The position numbers and the translations under genes are program-made. Positions 51,007-59,810 of a stretch of 64,000 nucleotides of DNA are shown one piece after another. Source of the DNA: DAIDJD01 sp035485275 (GTDB taxonomy: Bacteria > Oederibacteriota > JAJYGY01 > DAIDJD01); contig DATHOE010000044.1 of assembly GCA_035485275.1 (NCBI GenBank), positions 1 through 64,000 of the forward strand, written 5' to 3'. The first letter of the stretch is position 1. Each line of letters opens with the position of its first letter. The notes under the pieces are model-generated. The model had not been told where the DNA came from, made no database searches, and saw nothing but the letters and a program-made list of their open reading frames with translations.

Positions 51007-51891
51007 TCAAGTCCTTTGGCAAACCAGAAAACGTTCCACGCCGAAACTGTCCTTGCGCGTCCCGGCGCCCTTGAAGCCGCCGGATTCCCGGACGCGCTCC
51101 AGCAGGGCCTGCGGCTGGCCCGACCCGCATTCCAGGGCCAGCCAGGCGCCGGGGGCCAGGCGGCCCGCCGCGCCGTCCAGCAGGGGCAGCAGCACATCCA
51201 GGCCCTTTTCCCCCGCGAACAGCGCGGACTCCGGCTCCCAGCGGGACACCTCCGGCTCCAGGCCGGACCGCTCGTGGTCGGCGATGTAGGGCGGATTGCT
51301 GACGATGAGGTCGAAGGGCCCCTCGCCGCTTAAGGCCTGCCACAGCGAACCCTGGGCGAAACGGAGCCCCAGGCCGAGCCGCGCCGCGTTCTCCGCGGCG
51401 AGCTGGAGCGCCGGAGCGGAGCTGTCCGTGGCCAGGACCTTCGCCCCGCGGGAGGCCAGGTACAGGGCCAGGCAGCCGGTGCCGGTGCCTATGTCCGCGC
51501 AGCGCTTCCCCGCCGGGTCGCCCAGCAGGCCGACCGCGAGGCGGGCCAGGTCCTCGGTTTCGGGCCGGGGGATCAGGGCCCTGGCGTCGCAGGCCAGTTC
51601 CATTTCGAGGAAGCGCGCCTTGCCGGTGAGGTACTGCAGGGGTTCGCGTTCGCCCCGGCGCCGCATCAGCTCGCGGAAGCGGTCCACCTCGGCCGGCTTG
51701 GGCCTCTCCTCGAAGCGCAGGTAGAGGTGCAGACGGTCGCAGCCCAGCACGTGGGCCAGCAGCGCGTCAGCCTCCCTGCGCGGGGAGGGCACCGATTTCT
51801 TGGCCAGGTAGGCAGAGGCCAGGGTCAGCAGTTCCAGAACCCCGTGGGCGGGGCCGGCCGCCGCGGGCGCCTGGCCCGGCGCGCCGTTCAT
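51007..51891 (-). CDS. prmC: Release-factor glutamine methyltransferase
   Basis: PrmC methylates the GGQ glutamine of release factors. Of 294 residues, the N-terminal helical domain (ELLTLASAYLAKKSVPSPRREADALLAHVL, split over known motifs) precedes a Rossmann domain with CADIGTGTGCLALYLA and the catalytic NPPY in LIVSNPPYIADHE. The start overlaps the prfA stop (ATGA), the usual prfA-prmC pairing. Confidence 0.96.
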   Translation of the reverse strand: MNGAPGQAPAAAGPAHGVLELLTLASAYLAKKSVPSPRREADALLAHVLGCDRLHLYLRFEERPKPAEVDRFRELMRRRGEREPLQYLTGKARFLEMELACDARALIPRPETEDLARLAVGLLGDPAGKRCADIGTGTGCLALYLASRGAKVLATDSSAPALQLAAENAARLGLGLRFAQGSLWQALSGEGPFDLIVSNPPYIADHERSGLEPEVSRWEPESALFAGEKGLDVLLPLLDGAAGRLAPGAWLALECGSGQPQALLERVRESGGFKGAGTRKDSFGVERFLVCQRT

Positions 51892-52958
51892 ACCGGCGCC
51901 AGGGCCGCCAGGGCCCGTTGCTGGTCGTCCTTGAGCAGCGCTTCCAGGAATGGCTGCAGCCCCCCGTCGACCACGCCGGAAAGGTTGTGGACGCTCAGGC
52001 CCACGCGGTGGTCGGTGACCCGGTTCTGGGGGTAGTTGTAGGTGCGGATCTTCTCGCTGCGGTCGCCGGAGCCCACCTGGGCCCGCCGGGTGGCGGAGGC
52101 CTCGGCCTCCTGGCGCTCCCGTTCCCTGGCCTGCAGCCGGGAGGCCAGCACCTTCAGGGCCTTGTCGCGGTTCTTCAACTGCGAGCGCTCGTCCTGCATG
52201 CTGACGACCACGCCGCTGGGCATGTGGGTCAGGCGGACCGCCGAATAGGTGGTGTTCACGCTCTGGCCGCCCGCGCCCGAGGACTGGAAGGTCTCCCACT
52301 TCAGGTCGCGCTCGTCGATGCTCATGTCCCGGGGCTCGGCCTCGGGCAGGACCATCACCGTAGCCGTGCTGGTGTGAATGCGCCCGCCCGCCTCGGTCAC
52401 CGGAACCCTCTGCACCCGGTGCACTCCGGCCTCATTCTTGAGAAGGCGCCAGGCTTCCGCGCCCTTGATCAAAAGAATGGCTTCCTTGAAGCCCCCCACT
52501 TCGCCCTCCACCGCGGAGATCAGCTCCACGCCCCATCCGCGGGCTTCGGAATAGCGGGTGTACATGCGCAGGAGCACGCCGGCGAAGAGCGCGGCCTCGT
52601 CGCCCCCGGTGCCGGGGCGTATCTCCACGTAGACGGGCCGGCCGTCGGCCGGGTCTTTTGGCAGCAGGGCCAGCTTCAGGGCCTCGTCGAGCCCGTCGCG
52701 CTCGCTTTCCAGGGCCGCGATTTCCTCGCGCGCCATGGCCACCATCTCGGCCTCGCCGCTGCGCGCCATCTCCTGCGCCTGGCCCAGGTGGCTCTCAAGC
52801 TCGCGGCGGCGCTTGATCAGGCCGACCACCTGCTCCAGGTCGGCGTGGCGCTTGGCCTTTTCGACGAAAACGGAGCTCTGCGCCTGGACTTCGGGGTCCA
52901 TGAGCTCGCGGGTCAGCGACTCGTACTTCGCTTCGAGAGATTCCAGGCGCTCTTGCAT
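51888..52958 (-). CDS. prfA: Peptide chain release factor 1
   Basis: RF1 ends translation at UAA/UAG. The 356 residues contain the codon-reading PxT motif (as PVT in RVQRVPVTEAGGRIHTST) and the catalytic GGQ in SSGAGGQSVNTTYSAVRL. ATG 52958 has AAGGACTACA before it; longer readings upstream run into the structured non-coding leader. Confidence 0.97.
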   Translation of the reverse strand: MQERLESLEAKYESLTRELMDPEVQAQSSVFVEKAKRHADLEQVVGLIKRRRELESHLGQAQEMARSGEAEMVAMAREEIAALESERDGLDEALKLALLPKDPADGRPVYVEIRPGTGGDEAALFAGVLLRMYTRYSEARGWGVELISAVEGEVGGFKEAILLIKGAEAWRLLKNEAGVHRVQRVPVTEAGGRIHTSTATVMVLPEAEPRDMSIDERDLKWETFQSSGAGGQSVNTTYSAVRLTHMPSGVVVSMQDERSQLKNRDKALKVLASRLQARERERQEAEASATRRAQVGSGDRSEKIRTYNYPQNRVTDHRVGLSVHNLSGVVDGGLQPFLEALLKDDQQRALAALAPV

Positions 52959-53170
52959 TGTAGTCCTTAATGAAGGGTTCGTCGCCCAGTGCCGTGCGGG
53001 CCGAATCCTAAGTTCCAGGCCTGGGTCTGTTCCCCGGCGCGACGGCATCGTGCGGAACATCGGGCTCCGCCGTCGCCGGTCCGCCTGGGTCCGGCGACAG
53101 ACCCAGAATGCCCGGGACCTGCTTTGGGGGATTTGTCATCCTTGACAAAATACCTGTTTATCCGGGGAAT
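52959..53170 (-). other. Intergenic region upstream of prfA with nested inverted repeats
   Basis: The 210 bases contain no credible gene. A strongly structured element spans 53021-53106 and a 7-bp inverted repeat TTTGTCA-TCCT-TGACAAA lies at 53132-53149. I could not find a convincing promoter for prfA. Confidence 0.5.
53021..53106. repeat. Nested inverted repeat (possible structured RNA leader of prfA)
   Basis: Outer arms CTGGGTCTGT (53021-53030) and ACAGACCCAG (53097-53106) are perfectly complementary. Inside, CCGGCG(CG)ACGGC (53034-53046) pairs with GCCGTCGCCGG (53069-53079) apart from a two-base bulge. The whole 86-base unit would form a long branched hairpin in DNA or in the prfA leader transcript. 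Confidence 0.55.
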
Positions 53171-53214
53171 AAAAAAACCCTGTCCCCCCGGCTACCCGGG
53201 AACGGAACAGGGTT
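53171..53214 (-). terminator. Intrinsic terminator after rpmE
   Basis: On the minus strand AACCCTGT (53214-53207) pairs with ACAGGGTT (53183-53176) around a GC-rich inner part with a second CCCGGG palindrome, and a run of seven T (53177-53171) follows. This is a classical Rho-independent terminator for the rho-rpmE transcript. Confidence 0.88.
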
Positions 53215-53222
53215 GAGCGTCG

Positions 53223-53432
53223 CTACTTCGCGTTGCGGGCGTAGCGCTTGCGGAACTTGTCCACGCGGCCGGCCGTGTCGATCAGGCGCTGGGTGCCGGT
53301 GTAAAAAGGGTGGCAGCTGGAGCAGATGTCCAGTTTGATCTCTTCGGACAGGGTGGAGCCTGTCGTCCAGGTGGCGCCGCAGGAGCAGCTGACCTTGACC
53401 TGCTTATAGTTGGGGTGTATCCCGGTACGCAT
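53223..53432 (-). CDS. rpmE: 50S ribosomal protein L31 (zinc type)
   Basis: At 69 residues with the L31 start MRTGIHPNYKQVKVSCSCG, this is the Cys-containing (C+) form: Cys 16 and 18 and the later CSSC pair would bind zinc. HPFYTGTQRLIDTAGRVDKF is the family core. It lies 25 bases after rho, the common rho-rpmE order, and directly before a terminator. Confidence 0.97.
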   Translation of the reverse strand: MRTGIHPNYKQVKVSCSCGATWTTGSTLSEEIKLDICSSCHPFYTGTQRLIDTAGRVDKFRKRYARNAK

Positions 53433-53457
53433 TGAAAATCCTCCGCTTTTACGCTTT

Positions 53458-54717
53458 TTAATCGCCCTTGCCAGACGACATGGCCTCTAAAAACGCCTTA
53501 TTGTTCTTGAACTTGGACAGCTTGTCCAGCAGGAATTCCATGGCGTCCACGACCGACATTTGGTGCAGGATTTTCCTCAAAATCCAGACCCGCTGCAGCT
53601 CCTCTTTCTCCATCAGCAGCTCCTCCTTGCGGGTGCCGCTGCGCGAAATGTCCATGGCCGGATAGACACGCCGGTCCGAAAGCTTGCGGTCCAGCACGAT
53701 TTCGCAGTTTCCCGTGCCCTTGAACTCCTCGAAGATCACCTCGTCCATGCGGCTGCCGGTGTCGACCAGGGCCGTGGCGATGATGGTCAGGGAGCCGCCC
53801 TCCTCGATGGCGCGGGCCGCCCCGAAGAAGCGCTTGGGACGCTGCAGGGCGTTGGCGTCGATGCCGCCCGAGAGGATCTTGCCGCTGGTGGGCTGGATGG
53901 TGTTGTAGGCCCGGCCCAGGCGGGTGATGGAGTCCAGGAGGATCACCACGTCCCGCCCGCATTCGACCAGGCGCTTGGCCTTCTCGATGACCATCTCCGC
54001 GACGTTGATGTGGCGGTCGGCGGGCTCGTCGAAGGTCGAGCTGATGACCTCGGCCTTCACGTTGCGCTCCATGTCGGTCACTTCCTCGGGCCGCTCGTCG
54101 ATGAGCAGGATGATGAGGTAGACCTCGGGATGGTTGGTGGTGATGGCGTTGGCGATCTTCTGCATGAGGACGGTCTTGCCGGTGCGCGGCGGCGCCACGA
54201 TCAGGCCGCGCTGGCCCTTGCCGATGGGGCTCACCAGGTCCAGGACCCGCAGGGACAGCTCGTCGCTCTTCGTCTCCATGCGCAGGCGCTGGTTGGGGTA
54301 GAGGGGCTTCAGGTTGTCGAAGAGGATCTTCTGCTTCCCCGTGCCGGGGGCCTCGTCGTTGACCGCGTCGACCTTGAGCAGGGCGAAGTAGCGTTCGCCC
54401 TCCTTGGGGCTGCGCACCTGGCCGGCCACCGTGTCCCCGGTCTTCAGGTCGAAACGCCGCACCTGGCTGGGGGAGACGTAGATGTCGTCGGGCCCGGGCA
54501 GGTAGTTGTAGTCGGCGCAGCGCAGGAAGCCGAAGCCGTCGGGCAGGATCTCCAGGACGCCGGTGCTGAAGATGTTGCCGTCGCGTTTGGCGTTTGCCTC
54601 CAGCAGGCTGAAGATCAGCTCCTGCTTCCTCAGGCTGCTCAGGCCGGTCAGCCCCAGTTCGGAGCCGATCTTGGACAACTCGGCCACGCTCTTGGCCTTC
54701 AGTTCGTCAATGTTCAC
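53458..54717 (-). CDS. rho: Transcription termination factor Rho
   Basis: Rho is a 419-residue RNA helicase that ends transcription. It has the N-terminal Rho-N helix pair (LKAKSVAELSKIGSELGL), the cold-shock RNA-binding fold (GVLEILPDGFGFLR, DIYVSPSQVRRFDLKTGD) and the ATPase with Walker A GLIVAPPRTGKTVLMQ, LIILLIDERPEEVTDM and the Q/R loops (LDSITRLGRAYN, SGGIDANALQRPKRFFGAAR). GTG start at 54717. Length is typical and no large insertion is present. Confidence 0.98.
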   Translation of the reverse strand: MNIDELKAKSVAELSKIGSELGLTGLSSLRKQELIFSLLEANAKRDGNIFSTGVLEILPDGFGFLRCADYNYLPGPDDIYVSPSQVRRFDLKTGDTVAGQVRSPKEGERYFALLKVDAVNDEAPGTGKQKILFDNLKPLYPNQRLRMETKSDELSLRVLDLVSPIGKGQRGLIVAPPRTGKTVLMQKIANAITTNHPEVYLIILLIDERPEEVTDMERNVKAEVISSTFDEPADRHINVAEMVIEKAKRLVECGRDVVILLDSITRLGRAYNTIQPTSGKILSGGIDANALQRPKRFFGAARAIEEGGSLTIIATALVDTGSRMDEVIFEEFKGTGNCEIVLDRKLSDRRVYPAMDISRSGTRKEELLMEKEELQRVWILRKILHQMSVVDAMEFLLDKLSKFKNNKAFLEAMSSGKGD

Positions 54718-54866
54718 AGTGGTTTCCCATGAAAAGGGGCGCGGACGCGCCTTTGGGCCTCCGGCAGGGCGCCGGTCGGCGGTGTGATGTGGGCCGTGGG
54801 GTTTGGTTTGGGAAAATGCTCCGCGCGCGGGAGCGCGCCAAGTCGGTTTCGTTCAACAAGGCCTAT

Positions 54867-54896
54867 ACTTTAGGCCCCTGGCGCCGGGCTTGTCAA
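54867..54896 (-). promoter_or_regulatory. Promoter for rho-rpmE
   Basis: On the minus strand a perfect TTGACA (54896-54891) and TAAAGT (54872-54867, 4/6) are 18 bases apart. Transcription would start near 54860, leaving a ~140-base leader before rho, long enough for Rho autoregulation. The TGA inside TTGACA is the stop codon of the upstream GGDEF gene. Confidence 0.65.
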
Positions 54897-56338
54897 GCCG
54901 CCGCAGGCTTGGCGGCCGTCACCTGGTCGCGCCCGCCCTTCTTGCTCTGGTACAGGGCCCCGTCGGCCATGTCGATGAGCCCGATCTTGGTCATGGCGTC
55001 GTCGGGGAAGGCCGCCACGCCCAGGCTGATGGTCACGCTGAGCTCCTTGGGCGAGGATTCCACCGCGACCCTCAGGGCCTTGACCGCCCGGCGCAGGGCT
55101 TCGGCCCTGGTGAGCGCCTGCTCCTTGGTGTGGCGCGGCAGCACCAGGACGAATTCCTCGCCGCCGTAGCGCACGGCCATCTCCGAGGGCCCCAGGTCCT
55201 GCTTCATGACCCCGGCCACGGCCTTGAGGACGGCGTCCCCGGCCAGGTGGCCCCAGGTGTCGTTGAAATTCTTGAAGTGGTCGATGTCGCACATGACCAG
55301 GCTCAAGGGCTCCCGGTAGCGTTCGGCCCGCTTCAGCTCCTCGTCCAGGCGGGACTGGAAGTGGCGGTGCACCGTCAGCCCGGTCAGGCCGTCGGTGACG
55401 CTCAGGCGCTGCAGGCGGTCATACAGGGTGGCCTTCTCCAGACCGATGGCGATCTGCGAGCAGAGGATCTTCAGGTTCGAGAAGTCCCGCTCCAGCAGCC
55501 CGAAGTCGCCCGTGTCGAACACCACCACCCAGGCGATGGCCTGGTCCTGGATCACCAGGGGCACGCTCAGGAGGCTGCGCACGCCCGGCGGCAGCGGCAC
55601 TCCCTTGAGTCCGGGCTCGGCCGCCACGCTGGGCACCAGCGCCCCGCCCGCCTGGCGCAGCCATTGGTAGAAGCCGTTGTTCTCGAAGCCCTGCTCCAGG
55701 GCGTGGACCTGGGCGCCGTCCAGGCCTTCGGCGACACCCAGGCTGAACACGGAGTTCTCCAGGTCCACCTGGGCCAGGACGAAGGCGGGGACCGAGCCGC
55801 CGTCCTTGGGCTTGAGCGTGTCGTGGAGGACTTCGCGGGAGAACTCAAGGGTATCGGCCAGGCTCAGCAGCTTGCTGATCTCGCGCCCGGCGTGGAACAG
55901 GGCGTCGGTCTCGCGGCCCTGGCGCTCGGCGGCCTGGGCCCGGGCGCGCAGGTCCTCCATCGACACGCGCAGCGCGTCGCGCTCCTCGGCCAGCGGCCGG
56001 CGTTTCGCCTCGAAGTCCCGTATCTCCTCGATCGCCTGCTCGGTGAAATACAGCGTGAACAGCGCGCCCGCCGTCTGCAGGGCCAAGGCCGAAACCGCGG
56101 TCTCCACGCCGATCCAGGCGCGGAGCCACTCGAACACGGCGCAGGCCGCCGCGGCCAGCACCGCGGCCCAAAATACGCCGTTGCAGCCCATGCCGAAGCC
56201 CAGGAAGAGGATGCCCGGCCCAGTGACGAAGAGGCCCACGTCGGTCCCCCCCCGCCCCGCCATGGTGAGGCTGAGCCCCAGGCCCGCCGCCACCAGCGCC
56301 AGTCCCGCGGCCGTCGGAACGCCCTTGCCCGCGCTCAT
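54893..56338 (-). CDS. GAF-GGDEF diguanylate cyclase (A)
   Basis: This 481-residue protein has four or so N-terminal membrane helices (~5-105), a coiled-coil linker, a GAF-like domain (~140-305) and a C-terminal GGDEF domain with VTDGLTGLTVHRHF, VMCDIDHFKNFNDTWGHLAG and the active-site RYGGEEFVLVLP. It should make c-di-GMP. The RxxD product-inhibition site five residues before the active site is absent (GPSE), so feedback control is likely lost. Start overlaps the second cyclase gene by four bases; they are tandem, similarly built, but divergent in sequence. Confidence 0.92.
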   Translation of the reverse strand: MSAGKGVPTAAGLALVAAGLGLSLTMAGRGGTDVGLFVTGPGILFLGFGMGCNGVFWAAVLAAAACAVFEWLRAWIGVETAVSALALQTAGALFTLYFTEQAIEEIRDFEAKRRPLAEERDALRVSMEDLRARAQAAERQGRETDALFHAGREISKLLSLADTLEFSREVLHDTLKPKDGGSVPAFVLAQVDLENSVFSLGVAEGLDGAQVHALEQGFENNGFYQWLRQAGGALVPSVAAEPGLKGVPLPPGVRSLLSVPLVIQDQAIAWVVVFDTGDFGLLERDFSNLKILCSQIAIGLEKATLYDRLQRLSVTDGLTGLTVHRHFQSRLDEELKRAERYREPLSLVMCDIDHFKNFNDTWGHLAGDAVLKAVAGVMKQDLGPSEMAVRYGGEEFVLVLPRHTKEQALTRAEALRRAVKALRVAVESSPKELSVTISLGVAAFPDDAMTKIGLIDMADGALYQSKKGGRDQVTAAKPAAA

Positions 56339-57774
56339 GGCTTCCCCCCCGCCGCGGTCACGCGGTCACGGCCGTTCTGCTTGCTGTGGTACAGGGCGTC
56401 GTCGGCCGCCGCGATCAGCTCCACGGCCCGGGTGCCCTGGCCCATGGCCGTGGCCACGCCCATGCTCACGGTGACCTGGCGGGACTCGCCCCGCAGGTCG
56501 AAGAGGCGGGCGCGGATGGTCTCGCGGATGCGCTCGGCGACCAGCAGGGCGCCGTCCATGGGCGTCATCGGAAGCAGGACCACGAATTCCTCCCCCCCGT
56601 AGCGGCCGCACACATCCACGTCTCGGACGCTGCGCTTCACCATGGCGGCGACGTCGCGCAGCACCAGGTCCCCGGCGGGATGCCCGAAGGTGTCGTTGAT
56701 GACCTTGAAGTGGTCGATGTCGAGCATGATCAGGGACAGGGGCGCGCCCTGCTCGGCGTGGCGCTTGAGCTCGGTCTCCAGCGATTCCATCAGCGAGCGG
56801 CGCAGGAGCAGCCGGGTGAGCCCGTCCGTGACCGCCAGTTCGCGGGCTTCGCGGTACAGGCGGGCGTTTTCGAAGGCCAGGCTGGCCAGCACCACCAGGC
56901 TCTCGACCAGGCGCTGGTCCTCCTGGTCCATGGATTCCCGCTTGGCCGACTCGATGCGCACGAGTCCCGTCACCTGGCCCTGGCCGCTGAGCAGGGGAAG
57001 CAGGTGGAAGCTGCGCCCGAGGAAGCGCGCCATGTCCAGGCCGCGGAAGCGGAAGTCCTTCTCGAGGTCCTTGATGACGAGGCTGGTGCCCTTTTCGAAG
57101 ACCCAATCGTTGAGGGGGTCGCCCTTGGCCGCGGCTTCCGGGGGGAAGGGTGCGCCTCCCTGCATGGAATGGGTCCTGCGCAGGATCTCAGCCCCCGAGC
57201 CGTCGAGCACGAAGAGGGTCAGGTCCACCGACAGCCCGCCCAAAAGCTGGCCGATCTGCTGGACCGTCAATTCCGCCAGGCGCTCCATCTCCAGGGTGGT
57301 GGCCAGGGCCGATACGGCCTCCTGCATGCGGCGGTAGCGCCGGCGGCGGTTCTCGGTGGCCGTGTAGGTCTTTTCCTGGGCGATGATCTCCGCGCGCAGG
57401 CCTGCCATGTCCTCCTCCAGCCCCTCCATCTCCTGGCGGCGGGCGTGGCCGCGCTCCTCGCCCGAGGCCAGGTAGAGTCCGCCGGCCCAGATGCAGACGC
57501 ACAGCACCACCACGTAGGCGATCAGGTTGCTCAGGCCCACGGTGTATACCGAGGCGCTCCACACGAAGGCCAGGGCGATCAGCAGCACGGCCAGGGAGGC
57601 CCCGGCGGCGCCGAGGTAGGCGCCCATGCGCCCCCAGCCCACGCCCACCAGCAGGGGCACGGACAGCATCAGCCCAAGGGACAGGGGCGTGTAGGGCGCG
57701 CGCAGCACCGCGGCCAGGCCGAATAGCACGGCGGCGGACCGCGCGAGGAAGATGGTGCGGCGGCCCAGGATCAC
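56335..57774 (-). CDS. GAF-GGDEF diguanylate cyclase (B)
   Basis: This 479-residue protein has the same plan as the neighbour: ~5 membrane helices (~8-105), a basic coiled coil, GAF-like domain (~150-300), then GGDEF with VTDGLTRLLLRRSLM, IMLDIDHFKVINDTFGHPAG and RYGGEEFVVLLP. An RDVD (RxxD) inhibition site is present just before the active site, so this one should be feedback-inhibited by c-di-GMP. Start overlaps the HD-GYP stop (ATGA). Confidence 0.93.
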   Translation of the reverse strand: MILGRRTIFLARSAAVLFGLAAVLRAPYTPLSLGLMLSVPLLVGVGWGRMGAYLGAAGASLAVLLIALAFVWSASVYTVGLSNLIAYVVVLCVCIWAGGLYLASGEERGHARRQEMEGLEEDMAGLRAEIIAQEKTYTATENRRRRYRRMQEAVSALATTLEMERLAELTVQQIGQLLGGLSVDLTLFVLDGSGAEILRRTHSMQGGAPFPPEAAAKGDPLNDWVFEKGTSLVIKDLEKDFRFRGLDMARFLGRSFHLLPLLSGQGQVTGLVRIESAKRESMDQEDQRLVESLVVLASLAFENARLYREARELAVTDGLTRLLLRRSLMESLETELKRHAEQGAPLSLIMLDIDHFKVINDTFGHPAGDLVLRDVAAMVKRSVRDVDVCGRYGGEEFVVLLPMTPMDGALLVAERIRETIRARLFDLRGESRQVTVSMGVATAMGQGTRAVELIAAADDALYHSKQNGRDRVTAAGGKP

Positions 57775-58940
57775 GGGGCCTCCCCGGACTGGTCACGCCG
57801 GCGCACGATATCCTCGTAGACGGCCTCGAAGGCCGCCACGATCTCGGGGTCGAACTGGCCTCCGGAACAGCGTCGGATCTCCTCCAGCCCCTCGCGGGGG
57901 CTGCGGGCCTGGTGGTACACGCGGTCGGAGGTGATGGTCTCGAAGCTGTCGGCGACGTTCAGGATGCGGGCGCCCAGGGGTATCTTCTTCCCCGCCAGTC
58001 CCTCGGGGTAGCCCTGGCCGTCGAAGCGCTCGTGGTGGTAGAGCACCAGGGGCACCAGGTGGGAGAGGGACTCGACCCGCCGCAGGAGCCCGGCCCCCAA
58101 GGAGCAGTGCCCCTTCATCACCTCGAACTCGGCGTTGGTCAGGCGCGCAGGCTTGTTGAGGATCAGGTCGGGGATGCCGATCTTGCCGATGTCGTGCAGC
58201 AGGCCGCCGAACTGCACCGTCTCGACGAAGGATTCGTCCAGCTTCAGCTGGCGGGCGATGGCCACGCCGTAATGGGATACGCGGTTGGAGTGCTCGCGGG
58301 TGTAGTGGTCACGGGCGTCGACGGCCCCGGCCAGCGCCTGGATGAGGTCGACGTAGTCCTGGCGCACGGCCTCGTAGAGCCGCGCGTTCTCCAGCGAAAT
58401 GCCGGTCTGGTTGGCCAGGATGCTCAGCAGGCTCAGGTCACGCTGGCTGAAGGTGCCCGCGCCCGCGGACACGGCCAGGTCCAGCAGGCCGACCGGCTTG
58501 CCGCGGGCCAGGATGGGCACCAGCAAAAAGCTGCGGCCGGTCTCCTCCTCGGGGATCCCCTGGGTCCAGGAGCCCTGGCCCGTGTCGGCCAGCACCAGGA
58601 TGCGCCCCTGCTTCAGGGCCCACAGCAGGGTGCCGTCCTTGATCTGGGCGTCGAAGCGCAGCTTAAGCTCGGGCGTGACGTTCTTTTCGAGGTTAAGGCG
58701 CAGCTGCCCGCCGCGCTCGTCATACAAAAAGAGCACGCCGGCGTCGTACTCGACGACCTCGCGCATCACGTCCAAAAGCAGGGTGAGGACGCGCGAAAAG
58801 GTGAGCGCCGAAGCGATGGTCTCGCTGAAGCGGTAGAGCTGGGACAGCTCCTCGAAGGACTGCCTCAGCCCCTCGTTGATCTGTTCGAGCGTGTCGATGT
58901 GGCGTTCCAGCTCGCCGATTTTTTCGTCGTTAGGATCCAC
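57771..58940 (-). CDS. GAF and HD-GYP domain c-di-GMP phosphodiesterase
   Basis: In 389 residues, an N-terminal coiled coil and GAF domain (~30-190) are followed by an HD-GYP domain with LLHDIGKIGIPDLILNK, LVLYHHERFDGQGYPEGL and ARILNVADSFETITSDR. All the metal-ligand motifs (HD, HH, DxGYP-type GQGYP) are present, so hydrolysis of c-di-GMP to pGpG/GMP is expected. No membrane helix, so cytoplasmic. It begins directly after the HDOD stop. Confidence 0.95.
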   Translation of the reverse strand: MDPNDEKIGELERHIDTLEQINEGLRQSFEELSQLYRFSETIASALTFSRVLTLLLDVMREVVEYDAGVLFLYDERGGQLRLNLEKNVTPELKLRFDAQIKDGTLLWALKQGRILVLADTGQGSWTQGIPEEETGRSFLLVPILARGKPVGLLDLAVSAGAGTFSQRDLSLLSILANQTGISLENARLYEAVRQDYVDLIQALAGAVDARDHYTREHSNRVSHYGVAIARQLKLDESFVETVQFGGLLHDIGKIGIPDLILNKPARLTNAEFEVMKGHCSLGAGLLRRVESLSHLVPLVLYHHERFDGQGYPEGLAGKKIPLGARILNVADSFETITSDRVYHQARSPREGLEEIRRCSGGQFDPEIVAAFEAVYEDIVRRRDQSGEAP

Positions 58941-59810
58941 TCAGAATCCCCTCGAAAACCGTAAAAATTCCTCGGCTTCCTTGAGCTGCCCCTCAAGCTT
59001 CCCGACCACCTCGGGCAGGCTGTGTTCGTCCAGGCGCAGCAGGTGGGCCGCGCCCTCGTCGATGTCGCAGGGCCCGAAATCGCCGTCGGAGCCCAGGCCC
59101 TGGCCGCGGCAGATCTGGTTGGCGGCGTGCACCACGGCCGCGAGGGGGTCCGGGGCGCCGTAGGACGAGGGCATGTTCTGGCGCTCGATGGCCAGGCGCA
59201 GGTCGTGGGACAGGTTCCAGATCTCGGCCAAACGCCCCCCAACTGCGGCGTGGTCCACCCCCAGCACGTCCTGCTCCACCATCCACAGCGAGCGGCTCTC
59301 CGCGCGGCTGACCTCGATGGCGGACAAAAAGGCCGCATGGTCCATCCGCTCCAGCAGGCTCTTGCCGATGTCGTGCAGCAGCCCGGCGGTGAAGGCGTTC
59401 TCGTCGTTCTTGTAGCCGATGCGCCTGGCCAGGATCTTGGAGCAAACGCCCACGGCCACGCTGTGCTTCCAGAAGTCGCGGTAGCTGAAGAGCCCGCGAT
59501 CGCGGTCCGCGAACATCATCTTGTGCACGCTGACCGACAGGGCCAGGTTGCGGATGGTGTTGAATCCCAGCGTGGTCACGGCCTGGGTGATGGTCGTGAT
59601 CTCACGGGGAAAGCCGTAGAAGGCGCTGTTGGCCAGGCGCAGGATCTTGAAGGTCAGGGCCGGATCCAGGCTGATCACCTGGTTGAGGTCCTCCGCCGTA
59701 GTCAGGGGGTTGGACACGATCTGCATCACCCGCGCCACCACGTCGGGCAGCGTGGGCAGGTCCTTGTAGCGCGTGAGCGCTGTATGCAGTTCGCCTTCGG
59801 AAAGCGTCAT
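58941..59810 (-). CDS. HDOD-domain signalling protein
   Basis: This 289-residue HDOD protein has LPTLPDVVARVMQIV, SLDPALTFKILRLANSAFYG and LGFNTIRNLALSVSV, the diagnostic HDOD segments. Unlike most HDOD proteins it keeps an HD pair in LLHDIGKSLLERMDH. Family members bind partners in c-di-GMP networks but rarely have proven enzyme activity. It overlaps the coaE stop by four bases and is followed without gap by the HD-GYP gene. Confidence 0.9.
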   Translation of the reverse strand: MTLSEGELHTALTRYKDLPTLPDVVARVMQIVSNPLTTAEDLNQVISLDPALTFKILRLANSAFYGFPREITTITQAVTTLGFNTIRNLALSVSVHKMMFADRDRGLFSYRDFWKHSVAVGVCSKILARRIGYKNDENAFTAGLLHDIGKSLLERMDHAAFLSAIEVSRAESRSLWMVEQDVLGVDHAAVGGRLAEIWNLSHDLRLAIERQNMPSSYGAPDPLAAVVHAANQICRGQGLGSDGDFGPCDIDEGAAHLLRLDEHSLPEVVGKLEGQLKEAEEFLRFSRGF

